Position numbers and translations under genes: made by a program. The notes below the pieces were generated by a model. The model had not been told where the DNA came from, did not search any database, and worked only from the letters and a program-made list of their open reading frames with translations. DNA of 64,000 nt from Microbacterium abyssi. GTDB lineage: Bacteria; Actinomycetota; Actinomycetes; Actinomycetales; Microbacteriaceae. The stretch covers positions 2,914,001-2,978,000 of the forward strand of contig NZ_CP063815.1 in NCBI RefSeq assembly GCF_015277895.1, written 5' to 3'. Positions within the stretch are counted from its first letter, which is position 1; the number at the start of each line of letters is the position of its first letter. This document shows, in pieces, positions 25,285 through 33,805 of the stretch.

Positions 25285-25683
25285 ATGCGAAAGACCTCGA
25301 CGACGATCAACCCCGCGCTCTCGCGCGTGATCAGTGAGACCGGGCACACGGATCTCATCGTGGTGACCGATGCCGGTCTCCCCATTCCGCCCGGCTCCGA
25401 GCGGATCGACCTCGCCTATCGCCCGGGCGCCCCTGCGTTCTTCGACGTGCTCGACACTGTGCTCGCCGAGATGGTGGTCGAGGGCGCGACCGTGTCGGCG
25501 GAGGTCGCCGACCACAGCCCCGAGGTGCTGGCGCAGTTGCGCGACCGGCTCCCCGGCATCGAGATCGAGCTCGTGCCGCACGTGGAGTTCAAGAAGCGCA
25601 CGCACGGAGCCCGCGCGTTCGTCCGCTCGGGCGAGTTCACGCCGTACGCCAACGTCATCCTGCACGCAGGGGTGGCGTACTAG
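25285..25683 (+). CDS. rbsD: D-ribose pyranase (RbsD)
   Basis: A 132-residue RbsD/FucU-fold protein: INPALSRVISETGHTDLIVV with the conserved His, then VTDAGLPIP, and a C-terminal GEFTPYANVILHAGV. This closely follows RbsD rather than FucU. It converts pyranose to furanose forms of ribose for RbsK, whose gene is just upstream. A GGAG box precedes the start. Its stop codon directly abuts the next ATG. Confidence 0.88.
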   Translation: MRKTSTTINPALSRVISETGHTDLIVVTDAGLPIPPGSERIDLAYRPGAPAFFDVLDTVLAEMVVEGATVSAEVADHSPEVLAQLRDRLPGIEIELVPHVEFKKRTHGARAFVRSGEFTPYANVILHAGVAY

Positions 25684-26505
25684 ATGTCCGCCCAGCGCGG
25701 CGCCGATGCGATCGACCGGCACTCCGCAGCGCCGATGTACGACCAGTTGCGCCAGCTCATCATCGACGGTATCGAACGCGACGGCCTCCAGCCCGGCGAT
25801 CCGCTCCCCGGCGAGCACCGGCTGTGCGAGCGCTACGGCATCTCCCGCACGGTGGTGCGGCAGGCGCTCGCCCAGCTCGAGCACGAGGGCATGGTGGAGC
25901 GGGTCAAGGGCAAGGGCACGTTCGTGTCTCGCCCGCGGACGAGCGAGTCGCTGGTGCACACCCTGATCGGCCTGTACGACGATGTCGAGCGGCGCGGCGG
26001 TCACGTGCACAGCGACATCCTGCGCCATGAGCGCGAGGATGCCGACCCCGAGGTCGCCGCCGCTCTCGAGGTGCCCATCGGCTCTCCCGTGATCGCCCTC
26101 GAGCGGCTCCGGCACGTGGACGGCGAACCGTGGTCGCTGTCGACGACCTGGATGCCGGAAGCCGTCGGCGCCGTCACCCTCGGGGTCGACCTGTCCGAGG
26201 CATCCCTCTACCGGCTGCTCGCCGACCACGGCATCCAGGCCACGGACGGCGTGCGCTCCGCCGAGGCGACCGTCGCGACTCACGATCACGCTCAGCACCT
26301 GGGCGTCAGCGCGGGGTCGGCGCTGCTGCGCCTGCGCAGCGTCAGCCGAGATGCGTCCGGAATTCCGATCGAGTACTTCGTCGCGCTGCACCGCGGTGAC
26401 CGCTCGAGATTCGAGTTCCGGCTGCGACAGGAGCAGTCCCAGGCGTCGCTTCTGCATGTCGATGGCACCGGTGGCACGTCCAGGGCGGGTACAGTCTCTG
26501 TCTGA
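25684..26505 (+). CDS. GntR/HutC-family regulator with UTRA domain
   Basis: A 273-residue HutC-type repressor. The winged helix (about residues 12-80: RYGISRTVVRQALAQLEHEG, KGKGTFVS) is followed by a UTRA ligand domain ending RSRFEFRLRQ. Being last in the rbsK-rbsD operon with no gap, it most likely senses the sugar or its phosphate and controls this operon. It is the best candidate for binding the CTTGTNATTACAGG sites here and at 7.6, 16.2 and 33.1 kb, since HutC proteins bind palindromes with TGT/ACA arms (inference). Confidence 0.87.
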   Translation: MSAQRGADAIDRHSAAPMYDQLRQLIIDGIERDGLQPGDPLPGEHRLCERYGISRTVVRQALAQLEHEGMVERVKGKGTFVSRPRTSESLVHTLIGLYDDVERRGGHVHSDILRHEREDADPEVAAALEVPIGSPVIALERLRHVDGEPWSLSTTWMPEAVGAVTLGVDLSEASLYRLLADHGIQATDGVRSAEATVATHDHAQHLGVSAGSALLRLRSVSRDASGIPIEYFVALHRGDRSRFEFRLRQEQSQASLLHVDGTGGTSRAGTVSV

Positions 26506-26534
26506 GGTGACCACGCGCCTCGGAGAGGACGACG

Positions 26535-26792
26535 ATGGTCGACGCTGATCCCACTTCCGGCCGGGCGCCCGGCAACGAGCGCGATGACGCCGAGACGGAT
26601 TCTCCGCCGCCGCTGGCAGATCTGACCGACCGCCCCTCCCCGGCACCCGGTCCGCTCACCAAGCCCGCACCGGTGGTGCGTCCGCCCAGGCAGCGGGCAC
26701 GCTGGATCGTCCCGGTCACCGTGGTCCTGGTACTGGCCGCCGTGGCCGCCGGGATCATCGTGTGGCAGGCGGCGCAGTCCGGCATCGCATGA
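26535..26792 (+). CDS. Small single-pass membrane protein
   Basis: An 85-residue protein of unknown function. The first 55 residues are polar and proline-rich and would lie in the cytoplasm. RARWIV starts one membrane helix, and only a short tail follows it. GGAGAGGA precedes the ATG. The stop overlaps the start of the Cds1-like gene (ATGA), which implies coupled translation. Confidence 0.65.
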   Translation: MVDADPTSGRAPGNERDDAETDSPPPLADLTDRPSPAPGPLTKPAPVVRPPRQRARWIVPVTVVLVLAAVAAGIIVWQAAQSGIA

Positions 26793-27850
26793 CGTCCTGG
26801 ACCAGCAACGCGATCGCCCTGCTGGAGGCCGACGCCAATCGCAGCGCCGACACGCACCTGCACGTGTTCCCGCTGCCCGCCGAGTGGGGCATCGATCTCT
26901 ACCTGAAGGACGAGTCGGTGCATCCGACCGGCTCCCTCAAGCATCGCCTCGCCCGCTCGCTCGTCCTATACGGACTGGTGAACGGGCGCATCCGCGAGAA
27001 CACCACCCTCGTCGAAGCATCCAGCGGATCGACGGCGGTGTCGGAGGCGTACTTCGCCCGGATGCTGGGACTCGACTTCATCACCGTCGTGCCGCGCTCC
27101 ACCAGCCCGGAGAAGATCGAGCTCATCGAGTTCTACGGCGGACGCTGCCATTACGTGGACCGCGCACCGGACATGTACGGCGAGGCCGAGCGGCTCGCGT
27201 CCGAGTGCGGCGGGCACTACCTCGACCAGTTCACGTACGCCGAGCGCGCGACCGATTGGCGCGGCAACAACAACATCGCCGAGAGCGTTTTCAGCCAGCT
27301 CGAACGGGAGCGGCATCCGATCCCGGAGTGGATTGTCGTCGGCGCCGGCACCGGCGGCACCAGCGCGACCTTCGGCCGGTACGTTCGCTACCGCCAGCAT
27401 CCGACCCGCATCGCCGTCGTCGATCCGGAGGGGTCGGCGTTCTACGGCGGCTGGAGCACGGGCGCTGCGGACTACACGACCGGCACGCCCAGCCGCATAG
27501 AGGGCATCGGGCGGCCGCGGGTCGAGCCGTCGTTCGTTCCGAGCGTGATCGACGAGATGCTGCAGATCCCGGATGCCGCGTCGGTGGCCGCCATCCGGCT
27601 GCTGAAGGAGCGCACGCTGCACTGGGCGGGCGGGTCGACCGGCACCAACCTGGTCGGCGCGTTCCAGCTCATCGCCCGGATGCGCGCTGCCGGCCGGACG
27701 GGCAGCGTCGTGACGCTGATCTGCGACGGCGGTGCTCGCTATGCCGGCACGTACTACTCCGATGAGTGGGTCGCGACGCAGAGCTGGGATCTCGCCCCGC
27801 ACCGCGACCGGATGGAGCGCTTCCTGGAAACCGGCGTCTGGTTCCCCTGA
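26789..27850 (+). CDS. PLP-dependent cysteine synthase/desulfhydrase family (Cds1-like)
   Basis: A 353-residue fold-type II PLP enzyme. The PLP Lys is in [14 protein letters not shown], followed by [15 protein letters not shown], and the glycine loop is [15 protein letters not shown]. The N-terminal pattern ([19 protein letters not shown]) and LYLKDES match from memory the mycobacterial L-cysteine desulfhydrase Cds1 group more than CysK or CBS. It may release sulfide from cysteine, but a biosynthetic role is possible. Coupled to the upstream small membrane protein. Confidence 0.78.
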   Translation: MTSWTSNAIALLEADANRSADTHLHVFPLPAEWGIDLYLKDESVHPTGSLKHRLARSLVLYGLVNGRIRENTTLVEASSGSTAVSEAYFARMLGLDFITVVPRSTSPEKIELIEFYGGRCHYVDRAPDMYGEAERLASECGGHYLDQFTYAERATDWRGNNNIAESVFSQLERERHPIPEWIVVGAGTGGTSATFGRYVRYRQHPTRIAVVDPEGSAFYGGWSTGAADYTTGTPSRIEGIGRPRVEPSFVPSVIDEMLQIPDAASVAAIRLLKERTLHWAGGSTGTNLVGAFQLIARMRAAGRTGSVVTLICDGGARYAGTYYSDEWVATQSWDLAPHRDRMERFLETGVWFP

Positions 27851-27872
27851 CCCGAGTGGGCGGGCGCCGGGC

Positions 27873-27884
27873 TACGCTGGCCGC
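27873..27884 (+). promoter_or_regulatory. Leaderless-type -10 of the ACT-domain gene
   Basis: TACGCT (27873-27878), six bases, then ATG 27885. Confidence 0.5.
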
Positions 27885-28391
27885 ATGACCACTCTGATCC
27901 TCACCGTCGCCGGATCCGACCGCCCCGGCCTCGTCGCCGCCGTCGCCGACATCGTGGACGCCCACGGCGGCAACTGGGAGAGCAGCCAGCTCGCCGAGCT
28001 CGCGGGCGTCTTCGCCGGAGTCATCCAGGTGTCGGTCGCATCAGAGCGGGAGGGCGACCTGCAGGATGCCCTGCGCGCGCTCGACGGACTGCTGACAGTC
28101 TCGGTGCACACCGGCGCGGATGCCGTGACCGCCGCCGAGCAGCCCATCACCCTGCAAGTGCTCGGCAACGACCGGCCCGGCATCGTGCGCGAGGTCTCGA
28201 CCGTGCTGCGCGCGCACGAGCTCAGCATCCAGGACATGACCACCGAGACGCGGGATGCCGCGATGGCCGGCGGCCGGTTGTTCGAGGCATCAGTGGCGGC
28301 CACGGTGCCGGCATCCGCCGATCTGGCGGCGCTCCGCGCCGACCTGGAGCGGCTCACTGCCGAGCTCCAGGTCGACATCACGCTGGAGTGA
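27885..28391 (+). CDS. Tandem ACT-domain protein (GcvR-like)
   Basis: A 168-residue protein made of two ACT domains: residues 1-75 (TVAGSDRPGLVAAVADIV) and 85-168 (VLGNDRPGIVREVSTVL). The layout is that of glycine-cleavage-system repressor GcvR and its relatives, which bind amino acids and act by protein-protein contact. No catalytic domain is present. The start ATG appears leaderless, with a -10 six bases upstream. Confidence 0.82.
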   Translation: MTTLILTVAGSDRPGLVAAVADIVDAHGGNWESSQLAELAGVFAGVIQVSVASEREGDLQDALRALDGLLTVSVHTGADAVTAAEQPITLQVLGNDRPGIVREVSTVLRAHELSIQDMTTETRDAAMAGGRLFEASVAATVPASADLAALRADLERLTAELQVDITLE

Positions 28392-28401
28392 GGGTGGCGA
28401 G

Positions 28402-28546
28402 GCTTCGACTCCCTTCGGTCGCTCAGCCCGTTTCGTCTCCTCGCTGCGCTCGTCGCTCAACGACCCGTACAGAAGTTGCGGGTCGTTGAGCGAGCGAAGC
28501 GAGACGAAACGGCTTGAGCGAGGAGCGCAGCGACGAGTCGAAAGCC
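28402..28546. repeat. Large dispersed inverted repeat (TTTCGTCTCGCT family), copy 3
   Basis: The cleanest copy: GCTTCGACTCCC, CTCAGCCCGTTTCGTCTC and GCTCAACGACCCG on the left; CGGGTCGTTGAGCG, GAGACGAAACGGCTTGAGCG and CGAGTCGAAAGC on the right, with a loop of about ten bases. It lies between convergent genes and could end transcription from both sides. Confidence 0.85.
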
Positions 28547-28563
28547 CTCGCTCCGCCCGGCGC

Positions 28564-29577
28564 TCAGGCCAACCGTGTCTTCGGCGAGACCGAATAGGTG
28601 TGCTCGGCGTCGCGGTTGACCGTGCCGCCGAGCGCCTCATCGATCGCCGCGAGCGTGTCGGCGTCGAGTCCGACGCCCGAGGCCTTGACCGTGTCGGCGA
28701 GCTGCTCGGGCCGGGATGCTCCGACCAGCGCCGCCGCGACGTTGGGGTTCTGCAGCACCCACGCGATCGCGAGCTGCGGCATCGTCAGCCCTGCCTGCTC
28801 GGCGATCGGCTTCAGCCGCTGCACGGCCGTCAGCACCTCGTCATTCAGGAAGCGCTGGATGAAGTGCGCACCACTCTTCTCATCCGTCGCACGCGATCCC
28901 TCCGGCACCGGCTGCCCGGGCAGGTACTTGCCGCTCAGCACGCCCTGCGCCATCGGCGACCACACGATCTGCGAGATGCCGAGCTCTTCGGATGCCGGCA
29001 CCACCTTGCCCTCGATGGCTCGGTGCAGCATCGAGTACTCCGGCTGGTTCGAGATGAGCTGCACGCCCAGCTGCTTCGCCAGCGCGTGCCCCTCGCGCAG
29101 CTGCTCTGCGGTCCATTCGCTGACGCCGATGTACAGCGCCTTGCCCTGACGAACCACATCGGCGAACGCCTGGAAGGTCTCCTCCAGCGGTGTCTCGTAG
29201 TCGAAGCGGTGCGCCTGGTACAGGTCGACGTAGTCGGTGCCGAGGCGCTTCAGCGAGCCGTTGATCGACTCGAGGATGTGCTTGCGGGACAGTCCGGTGT
29301 CGTTCGGGCCCTTGGGTCCGGTCGGGAAGTACACCTTGGTGAAGATCTCGAGGCTCTCGCGTCGCTGGCCCTCGAGCGCCTTGCCGAGGATGACCTCGGC
29401 CGCCGTGTTGGCGTAGGTGTCGGCGGTATCGAACGTGGTGATGCCGGCGTCGAGCGCCGCGTGCACGGTCCGAACCGCGGCGTCGTCTTCGACTTGGGAT
29501 GCGTGGGTGACCCAGTTGCCGTAGGTGATCTCCGAGACCTTGAGGCCGCTGTTTCCGAGGTAGCGATAGTTGACCAT
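28564..29577 (-). CDS. Aldo/keto reductase (Kv-beta/YghZ-like)
   Basis: A 337-residue TIM-barrel NADPH oxidoreductase. Catalytic Asp and Tyr are in FDTADTYANTAAE, Lys in IFTKVYFPTG, and the cofactor end in VGASRPEQL. The subgroup includes the potassium-channel beta subunit-like and methylglyoxal reductase-like enzymes; the substrate is unknown. TAGCGT lies six bases before the ATG with no Shine-Dalgarno, so the mRNA is probably leaderless. Confidence 0.88.
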   Translation of the reverse strand: MVNYRYLGNSGLKVSEITYGNWVTHASQVEDDAAVRTVHAALDAGITTFDTADTYANTAAEVILGKALEGQRRESLEIFTKVYFPTGPKGPNDTGLSRKHILESINGSLKRLGTDYVDLYQAHRFDYETPLEETFQAFADVVRQGKALYIGVSEWTAEQLREGHALAKQLGVQLISNQPEYSMLHRAIEGKVVPASEELGISQIVWSPMAQGVLSGKYLPGQPVPEGSRATDEKSGAHFIQRFLNDEVLTAVQRLKPIAEQAGLTMPQLAIAWVLQNPNVAAALVGASRPEQLADTVKASGVGLDADTLAAIDEALGGTVNRDAEHTYSVSPKTRLA

Positions 29578-29583
29578 GGGTCC

Positions 29584-29589
29584 ACGCTA
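29584..29589 (-). promoter_or_regulatory. Leaderless-type -10 of the aldo/keto reductase gene
   Basis: The minus strand reads TAGCGT, six bases, ATG 29577. Confidence 0.5.
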
Positions 29590-29595
29590 CGGCCT

Positions 29596-30090
29596 TCAGG
29601 CAGGAGCGGGCTCGTATCGCGATCCGATCGCTGTGCTGACGGCGAGGACGATGACGGCCACAGCGGCGAGAGCGCTGATCGCGTAGAGCGGGAGGTGCCC
29701 TGCCGAGTAGCTTCGACCGGAGATCATGAACGTGTCGGCGAGCGCCATACCGGGTCCGAACGATGCCATGAAGTACGCGGGCGCGCCGAGCACCAGCAAC
29801 GCGAGCGGACCGGCCGCAGCCACGATCGGTGGGGCCTTCGTCGCGATGCACACCCATGCCGCAGCGACCGCGAGAACCACGCCGATTCCGAGGATCCCGA
29901 GGACCCAGGCCATGCTGAACATCTGGCCGGCTTCGGCGATCGCGGCATAAATCTCATCGAGACTGCTCCCGGGCACTGCGGCGAGCGGATTCACCACAAG
30001 CACGTGCACCGCTCCCCACACGGCGTATGCGGCGACAGCGAGCGCGCCGATGATCGAGATGAGGAAGGTGCCCCGCCGCGATGAGGTCAT
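29596..30090 (-). CDS. Four-helix integral membrane protein, function unknown
   Basis: A 164-residue protein with about four membrane segments (residues 8-30, 55-78, 85-108 and 130-152) and short loops. I do not recognise a family. TAGAAT lies six bases before ATG 30090, so it probably has its own leaderless promoter. It ends 18 bases upstream of the aldo/keto reductase start. Confidence 0.65.
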   Translation of the reverse strand: MTSSRRGTFLISIIGALAVAAYAVWGAVHVLVVNPLAAVPGSSLDEIYAAIAEAGQMFSMAWVLGILGIGVVLAVAAAWVCIATKAPPIVAAAGPLALLVLGAPAYFMASFGPGMALADTFMISGRSYSAGHLPLYAISALAAVAVIVLAVSTAIGSRYEPAPA

Positions 30091-30096
30091 ACCGCG

Positions 30097-30102
30097 ATTC
30101 TA
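30097..30102 (-). promoter_or_regulatory. Leaderless-type -10 of the membrane-protein gene
   Basis: The minus strand reads TAGAAT, six bases, ATG 30090. Confidence 0.55.
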
Positions 30103-30119
30103 GGCAGGGCAGCAGAGCC

Positions 30120-30177
30120 ATGCTGTATGAGTCATGCCGGTGCTGAGCACTGAGAATCGGCACAACGTATACAGCAT
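30120..30177. repeat. 58-bp palindromic element
   Basis: The outer arms are ATGCTGTAT (30120-30128) and ATACAGCAT (30169-30177). Inside are TGCCG/CGGCA and the small palindrome GTGCTGAGCAC. It lies between two minus-strand genes, just after DUF4407, and may act as a terminator or be a small dispersed element. Confidence 0.6.
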
Positions 30178-30199
30178 CCGGCGCGTCCGCGCCGAGACG

Positions 30200-31732
30200 C
30201 TACACAGAGACCGACTCCCGCAGGTCGGCGCGCGTCACCGGCTGAGTGGGGACGTCGCTGGTCGATCCGCCGGGATCGGACGCAGGGTCGGATGCCGCGG
30301 CATCCGCCGTCGTGACGATCGACGCCCTGTCGCGGAATCCCTCTGCCGTCACCCTGTCGAGGTCGACCTGCTTGCGGATCGCGTACGCCTTCTCGTACAG
30401 CGACGGGTCGCCGTAGCTCGTGAGCACCTTCACGATCACGGGCAGGAGCTCGATCATGAAGAACAGCGCCGCGATGAGCCAGTGCGCCCACCAGATGGTC
30501 GGCTCTTTCTCGGCCAGGCGGTTCAGCCCGCTGATCTGGCTGAGCAGCCCGACCGCTCCGGCGTTGCCCTCCGCGACGGAGTCCGCGCGCGCGTTGTAGG
30601 CGTCGAGCGCCTGCTGATACGTGTCGCGCGCGGCCGGCAGCTGGTCGTTGGCCTGCTGCCGGTTGGCGGTCTCGGAGGTGGCGGTGTTCTCCTTCGCAGA
30701 CGTCTCGGCGGCGGCGAGGTCGTCGTTCGCGGTGCGCAGCTGGGCCGCGAGCGCGTCGTAGGTCTGCTGTGCCTGCGCGAGCTGAGCCTCCGCGGCGTCG
30801 GAGCTCGAGCCCTCGCCGTTGACGCCCGTGCAGCCGGGCACCTCTCCCGCGCCCTCGCCGGTCAGCTCGCACTGGTACAGCGCCCGCGCGGAGTCGATCA
30901 CCTTCTGCTGCTCGGCCATCTTCGCCGTGATGTCGTCGACGGTGCTCTGCGCGGCAGAGGTCGATGCCGACCCGGACTCGGTGTCGGCGACGATGCCGGT
31001 GGCCGCCTGGTTCTCGAGGGTCGCGACGCGCTCGGATGCGGCATCCAGCGCCTTCCGCTCGGGGCCGCTCTCCAGAGCATCCTGATCCGACTGCGCCTGC
31101 ACGATGTTCGTCGCGGCGACCTCGCGGGAGATGTCATTGTGGAACACCTGCAGTACGAGCGGCTCGGCCACGAGGAATCCGATCAGCATGGCCATCGCGA
31201 CGCGGGGCAGCGCGAGGCCGATCAGCTTCCAGATGCTGCGCGTCGACGTCATGGTCGAGGTGAGGAAGCGGTCGAGGTTGAAGATGACCGCCGCCCAGAT
31301 GATCGCGAGCGGCACCGCGATCCAGATGGCCGCCTGCACACCCGTGGTGAGGGCGAAGAGCATCGAGATCGCCGAGACCAGGGCGGTGCCGGCGAGCACG
31401 AAGAACATCTGCACGAAACGCGGCGTCTCGCCCGGAACACGGTCGAGCACTTCGCCGTCGGCTCCTCCGAGGATCGCCATGGTGCGCATGCGCGACCCGG
31501 GCGTGCGCGGCTTCTTCACACGAGCCGATGCCGTCGGTGCCGTGCCCGTCGACTGGTTGGCGGTCGGCCGGCTGGCGGTCGGCTCGCTGGCGGTCGACTG
31601 GCTGCCGACCGGCTCGTAATCGCGCAGGAAGTCGATGTCGTCATCGTCGACCGAGCCGTTCGGGGCGTCGGTGTCGAATGAGATCTTGCCGTCAGAACCC
31701 ATGCGGCCGTCACGATGTGCGGAATAGGACAT
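30200..31732 (-). CDS. DUF4407 domain-containing membrane protein
   Basis: A 510-residue protein. Residues 1-75 are a Ser/Thr/Ala-rich cytoplasmic region. Two membrane helices follow (about 105-150), then NLDRFLTSTM and another helix pair near 185. A long coiled-coil-like extracytoplasmic stretch (about 205-400) contains a Cys pair (YQCELTGEG, VPGCTGV), and a final membrane helix lies near 435. This fits the DUF4407 family, which has no known function. TAGTCT sits six bases before the ATG. A later Met (31702) is an alternative start. Confidence 0.82.
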   Translation of the reverse strand: MSYSAHRDGRMGSDGKISFDTDAPNGSVDDDDIDFLRDYEPVGSQSTASEPTASRPTANQSTGTAPTASARVKKPRTPGSRMRTMAILGGADGEVLDRVPGETPRFVQMFFVLAGTALVSAISMLFALTTGVQAAIWIAVPLAIIWAAVIFNLDRFLTSTMTSTRSIWKLIGLALPRVAMAMLIGFLVAEPLVLQVFHNDISREVAATNIVQAQSDQDALESGPERKALDAASERVATLENQAATGIVADTESGSASTSAAQSTVDDITAKMAEQQKVIDSARALYQCELTGEGAGEVPGCTGVNGEGSSSDAAEAQLAQAQQTYDALAAQLRTANDDLAAAETSAKENTATSETANRQQANDQLPAARDTYQQALDAYNARADSVAEGNAGAVGLLSQISGLNRLAEKEPTIWWAHWLIAALFFMIELLPVIVKVLTSYGDPSLYEKAYAIRKQVDLDRVTAEGFRDRASIVTTADAAASDPASDPGGSTSDVPTQPVTRADLRESVSV

Positions 31733-31738
31733 CCCTAG

Positions 31739-31744
31739 AGACTA
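31739..31744 (-). promoter_or_regulatory. Leaderless-type -10 of the DUF4407 gene
   Basis: The minus strand reads TAGTCT, six bases, ATG 31732. Confidence 0.5.
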
Positions 31745-31772
31745 AGAAACTCCGCCTGTGGGACAGCCGGAA

Positions 31773-31791
31773 GGCGCCTGAGAGCGGCGCC
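31773..31791 (-). terminator. Possible weak terminator after rlmN
   Basis: GGCGCC (31773-31778) and GGCGCC (31786-31791) form a 6-bp stem with a 7-base loop, 15 bases past the rlmN stop. There is no T tract. Confidence 0.35.
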
Positions 31792-31805
31792 CCAGGAAGC
31801 TCGAG

Positions 31806-33047
31806 TCACAGCGCGGCCGCAGCCGCTTCATCTTCCGTCGTGGCCACGAGCTGGCCGCAGGCGCCGTCGATCTCCTTGCCGCGGGTGTCGCGGAGGGTGG
31901 TCGGGATGCCGGCGTCGTTGAGACGGCGGACGAACTCGGCCGTGACGTCCTTCTCGGACGCGGTCCACACCGACTCCGGGGTCGGGTTCAGCGGGATCGG
32001 GTTGACGTGCACCCAGCCGCGGCCGCGCTGGTTGAGCTTCTCCGCCAGCAGGTCGGCGCGCCAGGCGTGGTCGTTCATGTCCTTGATGAGCGCGTACTCG
32101 ATCGAGACGCGGCGGCCGGTCTTCTCGTAGTACTCGCGTGCGGCATCCAGCGCCTCGTCGACCTTCCAGCGCGAGTTCACCGGGATGAGCTCGTCACGCA
32201 GGTGGTCGTCCGGCGCATGCAGCGACAGCGCGAAGGTGACCGGGATGTTCTCGTCGGCGAGCTTCCTGATCGCCGGCACCAGTCCGACCGTCGACACGGT
32301 GATGCCGCGGGCGCTCATGCCGAGTCCGTCGGGCTGAGGGGCGACCATGATGCGCACGGCATCCATCACCCGCTTGTAGTTCGCGAGCGGCTCTCCCATG
32401 CCCATGAAGACGATGTTCGAGACGCGCTCCATGCTGTGATCGTCGGCCTTCTTGCCGCCCAGGCCGCCCTCGGCGATGAGGCGGTTGGCGCGGACGATCT
32501 GCTCGATGATCTCGGCGGTCGACATGTTGCGGGTCAGCCCCGCCTGGCCGGTGGCGCAGAACGGGCAGTTCATGCCGCAGCCGGCCTGGCTCGACACGCA
32601 CAGCGTGATGCGGCCGGGGTAGCGCATGAGCACCGACTCGACGAGCGCGCCGTCGTGCAGTCGCCACAGGAACTTGATCGTGTCGCCGCGATCGGTCTCG
32701 AGACGACGCACCTCGGTGAGCAGCGGCGGCAGCATCCCGGCTACCAGCTCCTCGCGCTGCGAGGCAGGGAGGTCCGTCATCTCGGCCGCGTCGGACGTGT
32801 AGTGCGTGAAGTAGTGGGTCGAGAGCTGCTTCGCGCGGAAGCCGGGAAGCCCCAGCTCCTTGACCTTCTCGGTGCGCTCGGCGGGCGTGAGGTCGGCGAG
32901 GTGCACCGGCGGCTTGCCGCGCTTCGGGCTCGCGAACTGCAGCAGCGGGCGGCCCGACTCGTCCGTCTTCTGGGTCCAGCCCTCGGTCCGCGGGCGCACC
33001 TGCGGTTTTGCGGGACCCGTCGAGCGGATGCGGGAGTTCTCGGTCAT
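31806..33047 (-). CDS. rlmN: 23S rRNA adenine-2503 C2-methyltransferase
   Basis: A 413-residue radical-SAM RNA methyltransferase. The iron-sulfur cluster motif CGMNCPFC (CxxxCxxC) and the later GMGEPLANY and [12 protein letters not shown] segments are diagnostic of RlmN/Cfr. It modifies A2503 of 23S rRNA and probably also tRNA. ATG 33047 has a strong GGAGGGT box; the 40-residue N-terminal extension before the fold is common in actinobacteria. A housekeeping gene, unlinked to the sugar loci around it. Confidence 0.94.
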   Translation of the reverse strand: MTENSRIRSTGPAKPQVRPRTEGWTQKTDESGRPLLQFASPKRGKPPVHLADLTPAERTEKVKELGLPGFRAKQLSTHYFTHYTSDAAEMTDLPASQREELVAGMLPPLLTEVRRLETDRGDTIKFLWRLHDGALVESVLMRYPGRITLCVSSQAGCGMNCPFCATGQAGLTRNMSTAEIIEQIVRANRLIAEGGLGGKKADDHSMERVSNIVFMGMGEPLANYKRVMDAVRIMVAPQPDGLGMSARGITVSTVGLVPAIRKLADENIPVTFALSLHAPDDHLRDELIPVNSRWKVDEALDAAREYYEKTGRRVSIEYALIKDMNDHAWRADLLAEKLNQRGRGWVHVNPIPLNPTPESVWTASEKDVTAEFVRRLNDAGIPTTLRDTRGKEIDGACGQLVATTEDEAAAAAL

Positions 33048-33106
33048 ACCCTCCAGGGTACGGGCTCGCGAGTGAGAAGACGCTGGAGTGCTCGGCATCC
33101 CGCGCA

Positions 33107-33137
33107 CTTGTCATTACAGGTTGTGATCCGGGAGAAT
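33107..33137 (+). promoter_or_regulatory. KDPG-aldolase promoter with CTTGTNATTACAGG operator
   Basis: CTTGTCATTACAGG lies at 33107-33120. Its TTGTCA (33108-33113) can be the -35, with GAGAAT (33132-33137) as -10 at an 18-base spacing. Binding would block the -35. Confidence 0.65.
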
Positions 33138-33164
33138 GGGACCGCACCCCGATCAAGGAGCCTC

Positions 33165-33803
33165 ATGACCGACCGTCTCGCCCGCGCACGCACCACCGGC
33201 GTCCTCGCCGTCCTGCGCGCGCCCTCCCCCGAGCTCGCCCTCGAGACCGCCGAAGCGATCATCCGCGGCGGCATCACCGGCATCGAGGTCACGTACTCCA
33301 CGCCCGACGCCCCGGCCGTCATCCGTGAACTCATCGCCCGGCACGGGGATGCCGCCTACATCGGCGCCGGCACCGTAACGACCGCCGAGCAGGCGCGGGA
33401 CGCGGCCGACGCAGGCGCCGAGTTCCTGGTGAGCCCCGGCACCCTGCCCGACCTCACGCGCGCGATGCTCGACACCGGCGCCGTCGTCATGACCGGCGCG
33501 ATGACGCCGACCGAGGTCATGGGCGCGCTGGCGCTCGACGTCGACGTGGTGAAGATCTTCCCGGCATCCCTCGGCGGGCCCTCGTACCTCGGCGCGCTCC
33601 GCGGACCGTTCCCGGATGCTCCGCTCATGCCGACCGGCGGCGTGAAGCCCGACAATCTCGCCGACTGGTTCGCGGCGGGCTCGGTGGCCGTCGGCGCCGG
33701 CGGCGACCTGGCGAACTCCGCGTCGATCAAGGCCGGGGACTGGGACGACATCACGCAGCGCGCCGCGCGTTTCGCAGCCGCGCTCTCCGCAATCCGCGGC
33801 TGA
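33165..33803 (+). CDS. eda: KDPG/KHG-type aldolase
   Basis: A 212-residue class I aldolase of the Eda family. The catalytic Glu is in ITGIEVTYSTP and the Schiff-base Lys in DVVKIFPAS, with the phosphate loop MPTGGVKPDN. It splits 2-keto-3-deoxy-6-phospho sugar acids into pyruvate and an aldehyde; no Entner-Doudoroff dehydratase is nearby. AAGGAG precedes ATG 33165. It forms an operon with the TauE-like gene (2-base gap) and carries the shared operator, so it probably serves the unknown sugar system. Confidence 0.88.
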   Translation: MTDRLARARTTGVLAVLRAPSPELALETAEAIIRGGITGIEVTYSTPDAPAVIRELIARHGDAAYIGAGTVTTAEQARDAADAGAEFLVSPGTLPDLTRAMLDTGAVVMTGAMTPTEVMGALALDVDVVKIFPASLGGPSYLGALRGPFPDAPLMPTGGVKPDNLADWFAAGSVAVGAGGDLANSASIKAGDWDDITQRAARFAAALSAIRG

Positions 33804-33805
33804 GC

